Positions 52,827-62,353 of a stretch of 64,000 nt of DNA are shown one piece after another. The position numbers and the translations under genes were made by a program. The notes beneath the pieces are model-generated. The model made no database searches, had not been told where the DNA came from, and was given only the letters and a program-made list of their open reading frames with translations. The stretch is taken from positions 868,001-932,000 of the forward strand of contig CP097466.1 of the NCBI GenBank assembly GCA_041874725.1, read 5' to 3'. The DNA is from Duganella sp. BuS-21 (GTDB lineage Bacteria > Pseudomonadota > Gammaproteobacteria > Burkholderiales > Burkholderiaceae_D). The first letter of the stretch is position 1; each line of letters begins with the position of its first letter.

Positions 52827-55004
52827 ATGAAAAAATTCTCTGCATGGCTGACCGCCCTGGCCTGTGCCGGCCTGTTTTCCGCGTGCGGTGGCGGTGGCGG
52901 TTCGCCCGGCACCAACGGTTCCGGCGTGGCGCCTTCCAAGGTGGCCAGCGTGACGCTGACCGCCAGCGCGACCACCATCGCCTCGTCCGGTCTGGACGGC
53001 ACCGAAGTGACGCTGACGGCCATCGTCAAGGACGCCGGCGGCAACGCGCTGCCCAATGAAACCGTTAACTTCACCACCAGTTCCGGCAGCATCAGCAGCA
53101 CCAATCGCGTCAGCGACACCGCCGGCCGGGTGCTGGAAAAACTCAGCGTCAAGGGCGACAGCACGCCGCGCAGCATCACCGTGACGGCCAACGTCGGCTC
53201 GGCCACCTCGGCGGCGATCAAGATCGACGTGGTGACCGCCGTCCCGGTGCTGTCGCTGACCACCGATTCCGGCACCCTGGCCTCGGCCGGCACCGCCGGC
53301 AATGAAGTCACCGTCACCGCCTTGGTGCGCGACGCCAACAACACCGTCATGCCGAATGTGGTGGTGGACCTGAAGTCCGATTCCGGCAGCCTGACGCTGA
53401 CCAACCGCACCACCAACGCGCAGGGCATCGTCACGGAAAAACTCGGCACCGGCGGCGACCAGACTTCGCGCGCCATCAAGATCACGGCCACCGTGCCGGG
53501 CGCGGCGCCGGTGACCACCACCGTCAACGTCAGCGGCAACCGCCTGTCCATCAATGCGGCGCCGACCATCAACGCCGGCGCCAGCGCCGACATCACCGTC
53601 AAGCTGGTGGACTCGGCCGGCAACGCGCTGGTTGGCAAGCCGGTCACCTTCAGCTCCAACGCCAACTCGCTGACCGTCAAGGGCGGCGGCGCGGCGGTGA
53701 CCAACGCCGGCGGCCAGCTGGTGCTGACCTACGCCGCCAGCGGCGGCTCGGCCGACGTCATCACCGTGCGTTCGATGGGTGAAATCGCGTCGACCAGCAT
53801 CGCCATCAATTCCTCGACCTTTGCCATGCGCGTGCTCGACGGCATCGGCAATCCGCAGGCCACGGCCGCCATCGGCGGTTGCCAGCAGGTGTCGGTGGTG
53901 AACGCGCCGGGCACCAGCGTCACCATCAGCAGCTCGCGCGGCACCATCTACAGCAACGCCAGTTGCACCACGGTGCTGGGCGCGGCGCTGCCGTTGTCGG
54001 GCGGCGCCGCCTCGGCCTATATCGACGCCACCAGCCCCGGCGTGGCCACCCTGACCGCCAACGCCGGCGGCCAGACCACCCAGACCGATCTGGAGTTCGT
54101 GGCCCCGGTGACGGCGCAGACCACCATTTCGGTGCAGGCCGATCCGGCCGTGGTGGGCGTCAACACGCCCGGCAGCAACAGCCAGCAAACCACGCTGCGC
54201 GCCATCGTGCGCGACGGCACGGCGCAGAACAACCTGGTCAAAAACGCCACCGTGGCCTTCTCCATCATCAGCGACGCCAGCGGCGGCACCCTGACCCAGC
54301 CGGCGGTGGTCACCACCGGTTCCGACGGCGTCGCCACCACCAGCTTCATCGCCGGCACCGCCGCCACCGCCACCGACGGCGTGCAGATCCAGGCCAAACT
54401 GATCGGCGGCTCGGGTCCGTCGGCCATCGCCAGGCTGACGGTGGGGGCGAAGTCGCTGTTCATCAGCGCCGGCACCGGCAACTCGGTCGGCGTGCCGGAC
54501 AGCGCGACCTACCAGATGGACTATGCGGTGATCGTCACCGACGCCGCCGGCAACGCCGTGCCCGGCATCAAGCTGACCGCCTCGGTGCTGCCGGTGCAAT
54601 ACTTCAAGGGCTACCTGCAGTACACGCTGCCGACCGGTCCGTGGGCGCCCGCCGTGCGCATTGGCTGCAACAACGAGGACGTCAACAACAACGGCATCCT
54701 CGATCCGGGCGAGGACTACAACCTCAACAAGGCGCTCGATCCCGGCATCCCCGTCCAGGTCACGCCGAATGTCACCACCGATGCCAGCGGCCGCGCCATG
54801 GTCTCGCTGATCTACCCGAAAGACCGGGTTTACTGGCTCGATGTGAACCTGACGATACGCGGCCAGGCCAGCGGCACCGAGTCCAGCTACACCGCTCTGG
54901 TACACTTGATGGGATTAAGCACCGATTACGCTACCCAGACCATCAGCCCGCCGGGCGTGAAAAGTCCATACGGGGTGGTGCCGGAGTGCAGTAACACCTT
55001 CTAA
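52827..55004 (+). CDS. Lipoprotein with repeated Ig-like (Big1/invasin-type) domains
   Basis: A 725-aa predicted lipoprotein: signal KKFSAWLTALACAGLFSAC with lipid Cys C20, a glycine stretch, then about six tandem Ig-like domains of roughly 90-100 residues with the bacterial Ig pattern VTLTAIVKDAGGNALPNETVNF. Near the C-terminus is a calcium-type loop (DVNNNGILDPGEDYN). Such proteins are surface or periplasmic and often adhesive. A start at 52770, overlapping the pilQ stop, is possible, but the signal peptide favours 52827 (GGATGGA upstream). It sits between pilQ and aroKB, suggesting coupling to pilus expression; the role is unknown. Confidence 0.8.
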   Translation: MKKFSAWLTALACAGLFSACGGGGGSPGTNGSGVAPSKVASVTLTASATTIASSGLDGTEVTLTAIVKDAGGNALPNETVNFTTSSGSISSTNRVSDTAGRVLEKLSVKGDSTPRSITVTANVGSATSAAIKIDVVTAVPVLSLTTDSGTLASAGTAGNEVTVTALVRDANNTVMPNVVVDLKSDSGSLTLTNRTTNAQGIVTEKLGTGGDQTSRAIKITATVPGAAPVTTTVNVSGNRLSINAAPTINAGASADITVKLVDSAGNALVGKPVTFSSNANSLTVKGGGAAVTNAGGQLVLTYAASGGSADVITVRSMGEIASTSIAINSSTFAMRVLDGIGNPQATAAIGGCQQVSVVNAPGTSVTISSSRGTIYSNASCTTVLGAALPLSGGAASAYIDATSPGVATLTANAGGQTTQTDLEFVAPVTAQTTISVQADPAVVGVNTPGSNSQQTTLRAIVRDGTAQNNLVKNATVAFSIISDASGGTLTQPAVVTTGSDGVATTSFIAGTAATATDGVQIQAKLIGGSGPSAIARLTVGAKSLFISAGTGNSVGVPDSATYQMDYAVIVTDAAGNAVPGIKLTASVLPVQYFKGYLQYTLPTGPWAPAVRIGCNNEDVNNNGILDPGEDYNLNKALDPGIPVQVTPNVTTDASGRAMVSLIYPKDRVYWLDVNLTIRGQASGTESSYTALVHLMGLSTDYATQTISPPGVKSPYGVVPECSNTF

Positions 55005-55016
55005 CTTGGATGTTGA

Positions 55017-56663
55017 ATGCAGCAAAACGTGTATTTAGTCGGCCTGATGGGGGCTGGGAAAACCACCATCGGCCGCATCCTGGCGCGCAAGCTGGGGCTG
55101 AAGTTTGTTGATTCCGACCATGAGATCGAGGCGCGCACCGGCGCCTCGATCCCGTGGATCTTTGAAATCGAAGGCGAGGCCAGCTTCCGCCGGCGCGAAG
55201 CCGACGTCATCCGCGAGCTGACCGGCCAGTCCGGCCTGGTGCTGGCCACCGGCGGCGGCGCCATCCTCCACGCCGACAACCGCGCCTACCTCAAGGCGCG
55301 CGGCACCGTGATCTACCTGCGCGCCACCGTCAACAGCATCCTGCAACGCACCGCGCACGACAAGAACCGTCCGCTGCTGCAAACCGCCGATCCGCGCAAA
55401 AAGCTCGACGAATTGATGGCCGTGCGTGATCCCCTGTACATGGAAATTGCCGATTTGATCATCGATACCGGCCGTCCTAACGTACAATCGATGGTTCAGA
55501 CCATTTTGACCAAGCTGGACGCCCTCGCTTGCGAAGCCGCGCCCAACTGCGTCACTCACGCCGAACCATCGATGAACGATCAATCCAACATCCTCCTGAA
55601 CGTAGACCTGGGCGAGCGCAGCTACCCGATTTCCATCGGCCCGTCGCTGCTTGACGACGGCGCGCTGCTGGCGCGCCACGTGCATGGCGCCAAGGTCGCC
55701 ATCATCAGCAACACCACCGTGGCGCCGTTGTATCTCGAACGCATCGAGGCCGGCTTGCGTGATGCCGGCAAGCAAGTAATCACCGTGATCCTGCCGGACG
55801 GCGAAGCGTTCAAGAACTGGACCAGCCTGATGCAGATCTTCGACACCCTGCTGGAAACCAAGGCCGACCGCAAGACCACGCTGATCGCCCTGGGTGGCGG
55901 CGTGATCGGCGACCTGACCGGCTATGCGGCGGCCAGCTATATGCGCGGCATCGACTTCATCCAGGTGCCGACCACGCTGCTGTCGCAGGTCGACTCCTCG
56001 GTGGGCGGCAAGACCGGCATCAACCATCCGCTGGGCAAGAACATGATCGGCGCCTTCTACCAGCCGCGCGCGGTGATCGCCGATACCTCGACCCTGGAAA
56101 CCCTGCCGGCGCGCGAGCTGTCGGCCGGCCTGGCCGAGGTGATCAAGTACGGCGCCGTGATCGACCTGGCGTTCTTCGAATGGATCGAAGCCCATATCGA
56201 AAAACTGATGGCACGCGACAAGGGCTCTTTGGCTTACGCCATCGCTCGTTCGTGCGAAATCAAGGCCGACGTGGTGCGCCAGGATGAGCGCGAGGGCGGC
56301 CTGCGCGCCATCCTCAACTTCGGCCACACCTTCGGCCACGCCATCGAGGCCGGCATGGGCTACGGCGCCTGGCTGCACGGCGAAGCCGTCGGCTGCGGCA
56401 TGGTGATGGCGGCCGACCTGTCGCAACGCATGGGCCTGATCGATGCGGCCACGGTCGAGCGCGTGCGCACGCTGATCGCCGCCGCCGGCCTGCCGGTCAA
56501 GGCGCCCGACCTCGGCGTGGACCGTTGGCTGGAAGCGATGGAAGTGGACAAGAAGAACGAGGGCGGCGCCATCAAGTTCATTCTGATGAATCCGCTGGGT
56601 TCGCCGAAGATTACCAACGCGCCGCAGGAATTGCTGCTGGCGACGCTGGCGGCCTGCGTTTAA
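55017..56663 (+). CDS. aroKB: Bifunctional shikimate kinase / 3-dehydroquinate synthase (AroK-AroB fusion)
   Basis: A 548-aa protein joining two shikimate-pathway enzymes in one frame. Residues 1 to about 172 are shikimate kinase: P-loop GLMGAGKTT (9-17), the DSDHEIE site, and the FRRREADVI and TGGGAI motifs. Residues about 190-548 are 3-dehydroquinate synthase: the NAD site ([15 protein letters not shown]), [11 protein letters not shown], and metal ligands in [10 protein letters not shown]. There is no stop between them. An internal ATG at 55572 (residue 186) lacks a Shine-Dalgarno site, so separate AroB synthesis looks unlikely. The gene follows the Ig lipoprotein by 12 bp and precedes dgt by 4 bp. 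Confidence 0.9.
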   Translation: MQQNVYLVGLMGAGKTTIGRILARKLGLKFVDSDHEIEARTGASIPWIFEIEGEASFRRREADVIRELTGQSGLVLATGGGAILHADNRAYLKARGTVIYLRATVNSILQRTAHDKNRPLLQTADPRKKLDELMAVRDPLYMEIADLIIDTGRPNVQSMVQTILTKLDALACEAAPNCVTHAEPSMNDQSNILLNVDLGERSYPISIGPSLLDDGALLARHVHGAKVAIISNTTVAPLYLERIEAGLRDAGKQVITVILPDGEAFKNWTSLMQIFDTLLETKADRKTTLIALGGGVIGDLTGYAAASYMRGIDFIQVPTTLLSQVDSSVGGKTGINHPLGKNMIGAFYQPRAVIADTSTLETLPARELSAGLAEVIKYGAVIDLAFFEWIEAHIEKLMARDKGSLAYAIARSCEIKADVVRQDEREGGLRAILNFGHTFGHAIEAGMGYGAWLHGEAVGCGMVMAADLSQRMGLIDAATVERVRTLIAAAGLPVKAPDLGVDRWLEAMEVDKKNEGGAIKFILMNPLGSPKITNAPQELLLATLAACV

Positions 56664-56667
56664 GACC

Positions 56668-57804
56668 ATGTTGCCGGAAGAATTCCTCGCGCCCTACGCC
56701 GCCCATTCGGAGGGCGGGGCGGGGCGGCTCTATCCGGAAACCGCGCATGCCTCGCGCAGCCAGTTCCAGCGCGACCGCGACCGCATCATTCACTCCTCGG
56801 CCTTCCGCCGGCTGGAGTACAAGACCCAGGTATTCCTCAATCATGAAGGCGATCTGTTCCGCACCCGGCTGACGCACAGCCTGGAGGTGGCGCAGATCGG
56901 CCGCTCGCTGGCGCGCAACCTGCGCCTGAACGAGGATCTGGTGGAAGCCATTTCGCTGGCGCACGACCTGGGCCATACGCCGTTCGGCCATGTGGGGCAG
57001 GACGTGCTGAACGAATGCATGAAGGACCACGGCGGCTTCGAGCACAACCTGCAAAGCCTGCGCGTGGTCGACGAGCTGGAAGAACACTACGGCGCCTACG
57101 ACGGCCTGAACCTGATGTTCGAGACGCGCGAGGGCATCCTCAAGCACTGTTCGCTGAACAATGCCAAGGTGCTGGGGCCGGTGGCGCAGCGCTTCATCGA
57201 CCGTAGCCAGCCGTCGCTGGAAGCGCAGCTGACCAATCTCGCGGACGAGATCGCCTACAACAGCCATGACATCGATGACGGCCTGCGCTCCGGCCTGATC
57301 ACCATCGAACAGCTGGAGCAGGTGGATTTCTTCGCCCGCCTGTGGCGCGATGTGCAGCAGACCTTCCCCGGCCTGTCGGGCCGCCGGGCGATCTATGAAA
57401 CCCTGCGCCGGCTGATCACCGCGCTGGCGGACGACCTGATCGTCACCTCCAGCGCCCGCATCGCCGACGCCGCGCCCAAGCATGTCGACGACGTCCGTGC
57501 GGCGCCGCCGCTGATCCGCTTCTCGGACGGCATGCGCAAGGATGCCACCGAGCTCAAGCGTTTCCTGTACGCGAATCTCTACCGTCACTACAAGGTCAAC
57601 CGCATGCGCGTGAAGGCCAGCCGCATCGTGCGCGAATTGTTCGACGCCTTCATGACCGATCCGGTGCTGCTGCCGCCCGATTACCAGGACAATTCGGGCG
57701 ACCTCAACAAGCAGGCGCGCAAGATCGCCGATTACATCGCCGGCATGACCGACCGCTACGCCATCCGCGAACACCGCCGCCTGTTCTCGCTCGACGAGCT
57801 TTGA
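56668..57804 (+). CDS. dgt: Deoxyguanosinetriphosphate triphosphohydrolase-like protein
   Basis: A 378-aa HD-domain phosphohydrolase. The metal residues are in [12 protein letters not shown] and [12 protein letters not shown] (the HD pair), with a downstream [13 protein letters not shown] segment. It resembles the shorter dGTPase-like class that controls dNTP pools, often found after aroB in this order. Start ATG at 56668. Confidence 0.93.
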   Translation: MLPEEFLAPYAAHSEGGAGRLYPETAHASRSQFQRDRDRIIHSSAFRRLEYKTQVFLNHEGDLFRTRLTHSLEVAQIGRSLARNLRLNEDLVEAISLAHDLGHTPFGHVGQDVLNECMKDHGGFEHNLQSLRVVDELEEHYGAYDGLNLMFETREGILKHCSLNNAKVLGPVAQRFIDRSQPSLEAQLTNLADEIAYNSHDIDDGLRSGLITIEQLEQVDFFARLWRDVQQTFPGLSGRRAIYETLRRLITALADDLIVTSSARIADAAPKHVDDVRAAPPLIRFSDGMRKDATELKRFLYANLYRHYKVNRMRVKASRIVRELFDAFMTDPVLLPPDYQDNSGDLNKQARKIADYIAGMTDRYAIREHRRLFSLDEL

Positions 57805-57882
57805 TCTGCCTCAATCGGCATCTCCATTGCTCAGCTTGACCTGCGCTATCGTGCGGTAGATGATGGGTAACAGGAGGCCGCC

Positions 57883-58329
57883 ATGGACCAGCAAATCAAC
57901 GAGCGAGTCAGCACCTTGGAGACGGACGTTGCCGTCATCCAGTCGACCTATGTCCGCAAGGACGAATTTGCCGCACTGCGTGAGGAAATCGGCGTCGGCT
58001 TTGCCAAAACCGATACAGGCTTCGCTCAAGTCGCTACGGGCTTTGCCCAAGTCGCTACGGGCTTTGCCCACGTCGGCACTGAATTTTCAAAAGTCCACGC
58101 CAAGATTGACCTCGTGCGCGCCGAGCTCAACAACAACATCGACTTGGTGCATGCCGAGCTCAACAACAAGACTGACTTGGTGCATGCCGAGCTCTCCAGC
58201 AAGATGGACACCGGATTTGCCCGAATCGAAACGAAAGTCGAGCGTTCAAACACCATGCTGCTGAAGTGGATGTTCGGCTCGCAGATCAGCGTTGCGGCAA
58301 TATTTATCGCCGCGATCAAATACCTCTAG
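57883..58329 (+). CDS. Repeat-built coiled-coil protein with C-terminal TM helix
   Basis: A 148-aa protein of no assigned function. Four 7-residue repeats (GFAKTDT, GFAQVAT twice, GFAHVGT; 57997-58080) are followed by three 11-residue repeats (IDLVRAELNNN, IDLVHAELNNK, TDLVHAELSSK; 58105-58203), a coiled coil, and a C-terminal TM helix (FGSQISVAAIFIAAIKYL). The layout resembles DUF1640/CCDC90-like tail-anchored coiled coils. AGGAGG precedes the ATG. It converges with mutY, and the two coding regions overlap by 4 bp. Confidence 0.75.
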   Translation: MDQQINERVSTLETDVAVIQSTYVRKDEFAALREEIGVGFAKTDTGFAQVATGFAQVATGFAHVGTEFSKVHAKIDLVRAELNNNIDLVHAELNNKTDLVHAELSSKMDTGFARIETKVERSNTMLLKWMFGSQISVAAIFIAAIKYL

Positions 58330-59456
58330 AACATGCGCTGCTGCGCGGCGCTGCGGTCGCCAACCAGTTCCAGCAGCAGTTTTTTCACCGGCGCCGGCAG
58401 CGCGGCGTTGGCGATGTCGGCGGCGTCCAGCCAGACGTGGCCGGACTCGGCAGCTAAAGCCAGCCGTCGCGCCAGCGTCACCCGGTGCGGCGCAATGTGC
58501 AGTTTGTAGTGCGTGAACACATGCGTCACCGTCGACAGCCGCTCATACGATTCCACCTCACCGAACTTGCCCACAGCGCGCAGCAGCGCATCGTGATCGG
58601 CCGGTTCCACTTCGTCATCTTCCGCCGCCACATGGCCCTCGAGCTCCGGCAGCGACAACAGTCCGCCCCAGATGCCGCTTGGCGGACGCTGCTCCAGCAG
58701 CACCTGACCGCCGTCGACCACCACCAGCATCACAGCATGCTTCTCGGGCGACACCTTCTTTGGCTTGCGCACCGGTAAATCCTTGGTGCGGCTGGTGGCA
58801 AAGGCCACGCAGCGCGGTTGCATCGGGCAGCGCTCGCAGGACGGGCTGCTGCGCGTGCATAGCGTCGCACCCATGTCCATCAAGCCTTGCGTGTACGATT
58901 CAATGCCAACTTCCGGCAGCAGCGCTTCCGCGCGCCGCCACATGGCTTCCTCGGTCTTCCTCTCGCCCGGATAGGTGTCGATGCCGAACACGCGCGCGAA
59001 CACGCGCTTGACGTTGCCGTCCATGATGGCGGCACGCCGGCCGCTGGAGAACGCCGCGATCGCCGCCGCTGTCGAACGGCCGATGCCCGGCAACTCCGCC
59101 AGCAGCAAGGGATCGGACGGGAACACGCCGTCGTACTCGGCCACCACGCGCTGCGCGCACTTGTGCAGGTTGCGCGCCCGCGTGTAGTAGCCCAGGCCGC
59201 TCCACTGCGCCATGACATCTTCCACCGGCGCGGCGGCGAGATCGCGCAGGGTAGGGAAGCGTTCAAGGAAGCGCGCGTAGTAGCCAAGCACGGCGGATAC
59301 CTGCGTCTGCTGCAGCATGATTTCCGACAGCCAGATCCGATACGCATCGCGGGTGTTCTGCCACGGCAGCACATGGCGCCCGTGGACTTTTTGCCAGCCG
59401 ATCAGGTCGGCCGAGAAACTGGGATCGGCAAAATTCTCTACTGCTACAACTTTCAT
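58326..59456 (-). CDS. mutY: A/G-specific adenine DNA glycosylase MutY
   Basis: A 376-aa base-excision enzyme removing adenine opposite 8-oxoguanine. The HhH-GPD core shows LMQQTQ-like EIMLQQTQVSAV, helix-hairpin-helix ELPGIGRSTAAAI, and catalytic Asp in IMDGNVKRV. The 4Fe-4S loop is C-x6-C-x2-C-x5-C (CTRSSPSCERCPMQPRC), followed by a Nudix-like C-terminal domain for 8-oxoG recognition. I use the ATG at 59456 with an AGGAAAAG site, not an in-frame start 69 bp upstream. The dynamin-like gene is 13 bp upstream. Confidence 0.95.
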   Translation of the reverse strand: MKVVAVENFADPSFSADLIGWQKVHGRHVLPWQNTRDAYRIWLSEIMLQQTQVSAVLGYYARFLERFPTLRDLAAAPVEDVMAQWSGLGYYTRARNLHKCAQRVVAEYDGVFPSDPLLLAELPGIGRSTAAAIAAFSSGRRAAIMDGNVKRVFARVFGIDTYPGERKTEEAMWRRAEALLPEVGIESYTQGLMDMGATLCTRSSPSCERCPMQPRCVAFATSRTKDLPVRKPKKVSPEKHAVMLVVVDGGQVLLEQRPPSGIWGGLLSLPELEGHVAAEDDEVEPADHDALLRAVGKFGEVESYERLSTVTHVFTHYKLHIAPHRVTLARRLALAAESGHVWLDAADIANAALPAPVKKLLLELVGDRSAAQQRMF

Positions 59457-59469
59457 TCTTTTCCTAAAT

Positions 59470-61401
59470 TCAGGCAGCGGCGTCCAGCGCCACAAACTCC
59501 GCGTTGATGGCGATGCTGATGGCACCGGCCAATTCGTTCAGACGCGCCTTCTGCGCCTCCAGCTCCTGCTGGCTGCGCTCGAACGCGTCGATCTTCTGTT
59601 CCAGGCTGTCGGTCGCATCGTGGATGCGCTGGATCGATCCCAGCCGGTGTTTCAACTGATCCTTGTGCTGGCGGATCTGCGCCTCCAGCGGCGCCATGAT
59701 CACCTTCAGCCACGCCTCGGCATCGTTGTTGGCCGACTTGAAGCAGCCGCGCACGCGCGAGGCGATGGTGTCGAAGAACTTCTCCATCAAGGTCACGCGG
59801 CTGGTGGTCAGCAGCGTCGCCGTGCCGAAGGTCTTGGCGTAGATGGCCTCGATGCTGGCCAGCTCGTCGCGGTAGGCCGCCAGCGAGAACGGCAGCGGCA
59901 GCGCCAGCGTCAGCCCATGCTCGCTGGAGAAGCGGCGGTACATCACGCCCATCATCTCGGTGATCTCGAGGGTCTTGCCTTCCGCCGCATCGAGGTTGGC
60001 GCGGGTGCGCTCGAAATAGCCGCGCACCGCTTCGCGCACGCCGGTGAAGAAGCGGCTGCGCTGCATCTGCTCGCGCACCAGGTCGATATCGTCGCGCACG
60101 ATGTCCATGCCCATGCAGGTGTATAGCTCGGTCGACAGGCGCGTAAACACCGCGCGCGTGGCCTGCAGCTTGAACAGGCTGGCGTCGAATTCCTTTTTTT
60201 CCACGTCGATGCGGCGCATCATGTGCGCCACCACGCTCTGGTTTTTGCCGCGCAGGCTTTTCAGCTCGTGCAGTTGCTCGACGATGCCGCGTATGCGCGT
60301 ATTCAGCATGCCCAGCTGCGCCGTGCTCAGCGCCTGCAGTTCATCGCTGAGCTGCTTGCGCACGATCTCCTTCTTGGCCGGAATCAGTTCGTTGAACAGC
60401 GCGCCTTCCAGTGCGTGCAGGCGGCTGCGCGCCTGCAGAGCCACGTCCTGGTTGATCTTGCCCACCAGCGCTTTCTGCGCCGACACCGGAAACACCTGGC
60501 TTGGCTCCAGCGCCAGCACATGGGCCACGCTGGCCTGCTGGCGCTCGATTTCGGCGTTGATGTCGTCCTCGCTGCGCAACTCGTCCCACATGCTGTCGAT
60601 CTTGTTCAGCACCACCAGCCGGCCGGCGCCGGCGCCGATGTGGTTGCGCCAGACTTCGATGTCGCTCTTGGTCACGCCGGTGTCGGCGGCCAGAATGAAC
60701 AGCACCGCGTGCGCGTTCGGAATCAGGTTCAGCGTCAGTTCCGGCTCGGTGCCGATGGCGTTCAGGCCCGGCGTGTCGAGGATCACCAGCCCCTGCTTGA
60801 GCAGCGGGTGCGGGAAGTTGATGATGGCGTGGCGCCAGAACGAAATCTCCACCCGGCCGTGTTCGTCCAGCGTCACCGGCATGTCGGGATCGTCCTCGTC
60901 GTACAGGCCGTAGCGCTTGGCTTCCTCGACCGCCACGTAACGCGTCTTGCTGACCTGCTTGAAGGCTTCGTGCATTTCCGCACCGGCATCGAGGTTCAGC
61001 GGTAGTACGCTCCAGGCGGCCGGCTGGTCGCGGTAGTCGCCGGTGGACAGGTTCTCGGCCCGCGTTTCGATCGGCAGCAGGCGGATCGACGGCGCATGGC
61101 CCGGGTCCCATAGCAGCTCGGTCGGGCACATGGTGGTGCGGCCGGCGGCGGACGGCAGGATGCGCTGGCCGTAGTCGGCAAAGAAAATCGCATTGATCAG
61201 TTCCGATTTGCCGCGCGAGAACTCGGCCACGAAGGCCACCGACAGCTTGTCGTCCTCCAGTCGCGCCAGGTTGCGCACGATGCGCTGCTCGGTGGCGGCG
61301 TCGGTCAGGGACGCGCCGGCCACCCACGCCTGGTAGTTACGCAGCGCGGTGACCACGCCTTGCCGCCAGGCGCTGTATTGTTCGAAATCCCTGACCATCA
61401 T
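59470..61401 (-). CDS. Dynamin-like GTPase
   Basis: A 643-aa large GTPase of the bacterial dynamin type. G1 is AEFSRGKS (59-66, the first Gly of the P-loop replaced, as is common in this group), switch T90, G3 DTPG (209-212) and G4 NKID (266-269). The rest is long helices, some coiled-coil, with heptad-rich stretches near 330-400 and 590-635. Members remodel or tether membranes, but this subgroup, seen between mutY and mutM in related bacteria, has no established role. Start ATG at 61401 or the adjacent codon. Short gaps to both neighbours suggest one transcript. Confidence 0.8.
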   Translation of the reverse strand: MMVRDFEQYSAWRQGVVTALRNYQAWVAGASLTDAATEQRIVRNLARLEDDKLSVAFVAEFSRGKSELINAIFFADYGQRILPSAAGRTTMCPTELLWDPGHAPSIRLLPIETRAENLSTGDYRDQPAAWSVLPLNLDAGAEMHEAFKQVSKTRYVAVEEAKRYGLYDEDDPDMPVTLDEHGRVEISFWRHAIINFPHPLLKQGLVILDTPGLNAIGTEPELTLNLIPNAHAVLFILAADTGVTKSDIEVWRNHIGAGAGRLVVLNKIDSMWDELRSEDDINAEIERQQASVAHVLALEPSQVFPVSAQKALVGKINQDVALQARSRLHALEGALFNELIPAKKEIVRKQLSDELQALSTAQLGMLNTRIRGIVEQLHELKSLRGKNQSVVAHMMRRIDVEKKEFDASLFKLQATRAVFTRLSTELYTCMGMDIVRDDIDLVREQMQRSRFFTGVREAVRGYFERTRANLDAAEGKTLEITEMMGVMYRRFSSEHGLTLALPLPFSLAAYRDELASIEAIYAKTFGTATLLTTSRVTLMEKFFDTIASRVRGCFKSANNDAEAWLKVIMAPLEAQIRQHKDQLKHRLGSIQRIHDATDSLEQKIDAFERSQQELEAQKARLNELAGAISIAINAEFVALDAAA

Positions 61402-61411
61402 CTGCCGGCCC

Positions 61412-62251
61412 TTATTTTTGGCAATTCACACAATAGAACGTGGAGCGCTGCCCCTGCTTGATCTGCCGTACCGGGGCCGCGCAGACGCGGCAGGGCACGC
61501 CGGTTCGATCATAGACGAAATAGGTCTGCTGGAAATACCCGGACTGCCCGTTGACGCTAATAAAGTCGCGCAGCGTGCTGCCGCCCTGCACAATGGCTTC
61601 GGCCAGGATCTCGCGCACGGCCTGCGCCAGTTTCTCATAGCGGGCCAGGCTGATGCGCTTGGCCGGCGTCTTCGGGTTGATGCCCGCGCGAAACAAACTT
61701 TCCGACGCATAGATATTGCCCACGCCAACCACGATATCGCCCGCCAGCAGCACCTGCTTGACCGGCGCGCTGCGCTGCCGGGTTTGATCGTACAGCAATT
61801 TGCCGCTGAATCCCGGTTCCAGCGGCTCCACGCCCAGTCCGCGCAGCAGCACGTGATGTTCCAGTTCGCCGTCGGCGGCGTCATGCCACAGCACGGCGCC
61901 GAAGCGGCGCGGGTCTTTCATGCGCAGCACCTGCGGGCCTAGCCCGTCCGCGCCCTCGACTTGGAGATCGAAATGGTCGTGTTTTTCCGCTTCCAGGCCG
62001 GGCGCCAGCACCCGCAGATGGCCGGACATGCCGAGGTGGATGATCAGTGTGCCGTGCTCGAAATGTATCAGCAAGTATTTACCGCGGCGGCCGGTGCCCA
62101 GCACCAGCCGGCCGGCCAGCAGCTCGGGCAGGGCGGGCGGGAAGGGCCAGCGCAGCCCCTCGCGGCGCAGCACCACCGCGCGCACGATACGGCCTTCGAT
62201 ATGGGGCGCTACACCGCGCCGGGTGACTTCAACTTCTGGTAATTCTGGCAT
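61412..62251 (-). CDS. mutM: Formamidopyrimidine-DNA glycosylase MutM (Fpg)
   Basis: A 279-aa enzyme excising 8-oxoguanine and formamidopyrimidines. The N-terminus PELPEVE supplies the catalytic Pro and Glu. [20 protein letters not shown] and the C-terminal zinc finger C-x2-C-x16-C-x2-C (CRVC...CVNC) are present. The start is the ATG at 62251; the open frame upstream of it on this strand is only the shadow of the TPR gene. It is divergent from the TPR lipoprotein. Confidence 0.95.
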   Translation of the reverse strand: MPELPEVEVTRRGVAPHIEGRIVRAVVLRREGLRWPFPPALPELLAGRLVLGTGRRGKYLLIHFEHGTLIIHLGMSGHLRVLAPGLEAEKHDHFDLQVEGADGLGPQVLRMKDPRRFGAVLWHDAADGELEHHVLLRGLGVEPLEPGFSGKLLYDQTRQRSAPVKQVLLAGDIVVGVGNIYASESLFRAGINPKTPAKRISLARYEKLAQAVREILAEAIVQGGSTLRDFISVNGQSGYFQQTYFVYDRTGVPCRVCAAPVRQIKQGQRSTFYCVNCQK

Positions 62252-62353
62252 CGATGTGGCTCTAACGGAATATTTGGTTACACTAGTCAAACTCCGCGCA
62301 TGTTGCGAACGGCGTAAAATCTGACTGACTTTGCTGACCTGCCAGGATTTCTC

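Noticed and set aside
57997..58203. Direct repeats that could suggest a CRISPR array
   Set aside because: The repeats are contiguous, in frame and without unique spacers; they encode protein repeats.
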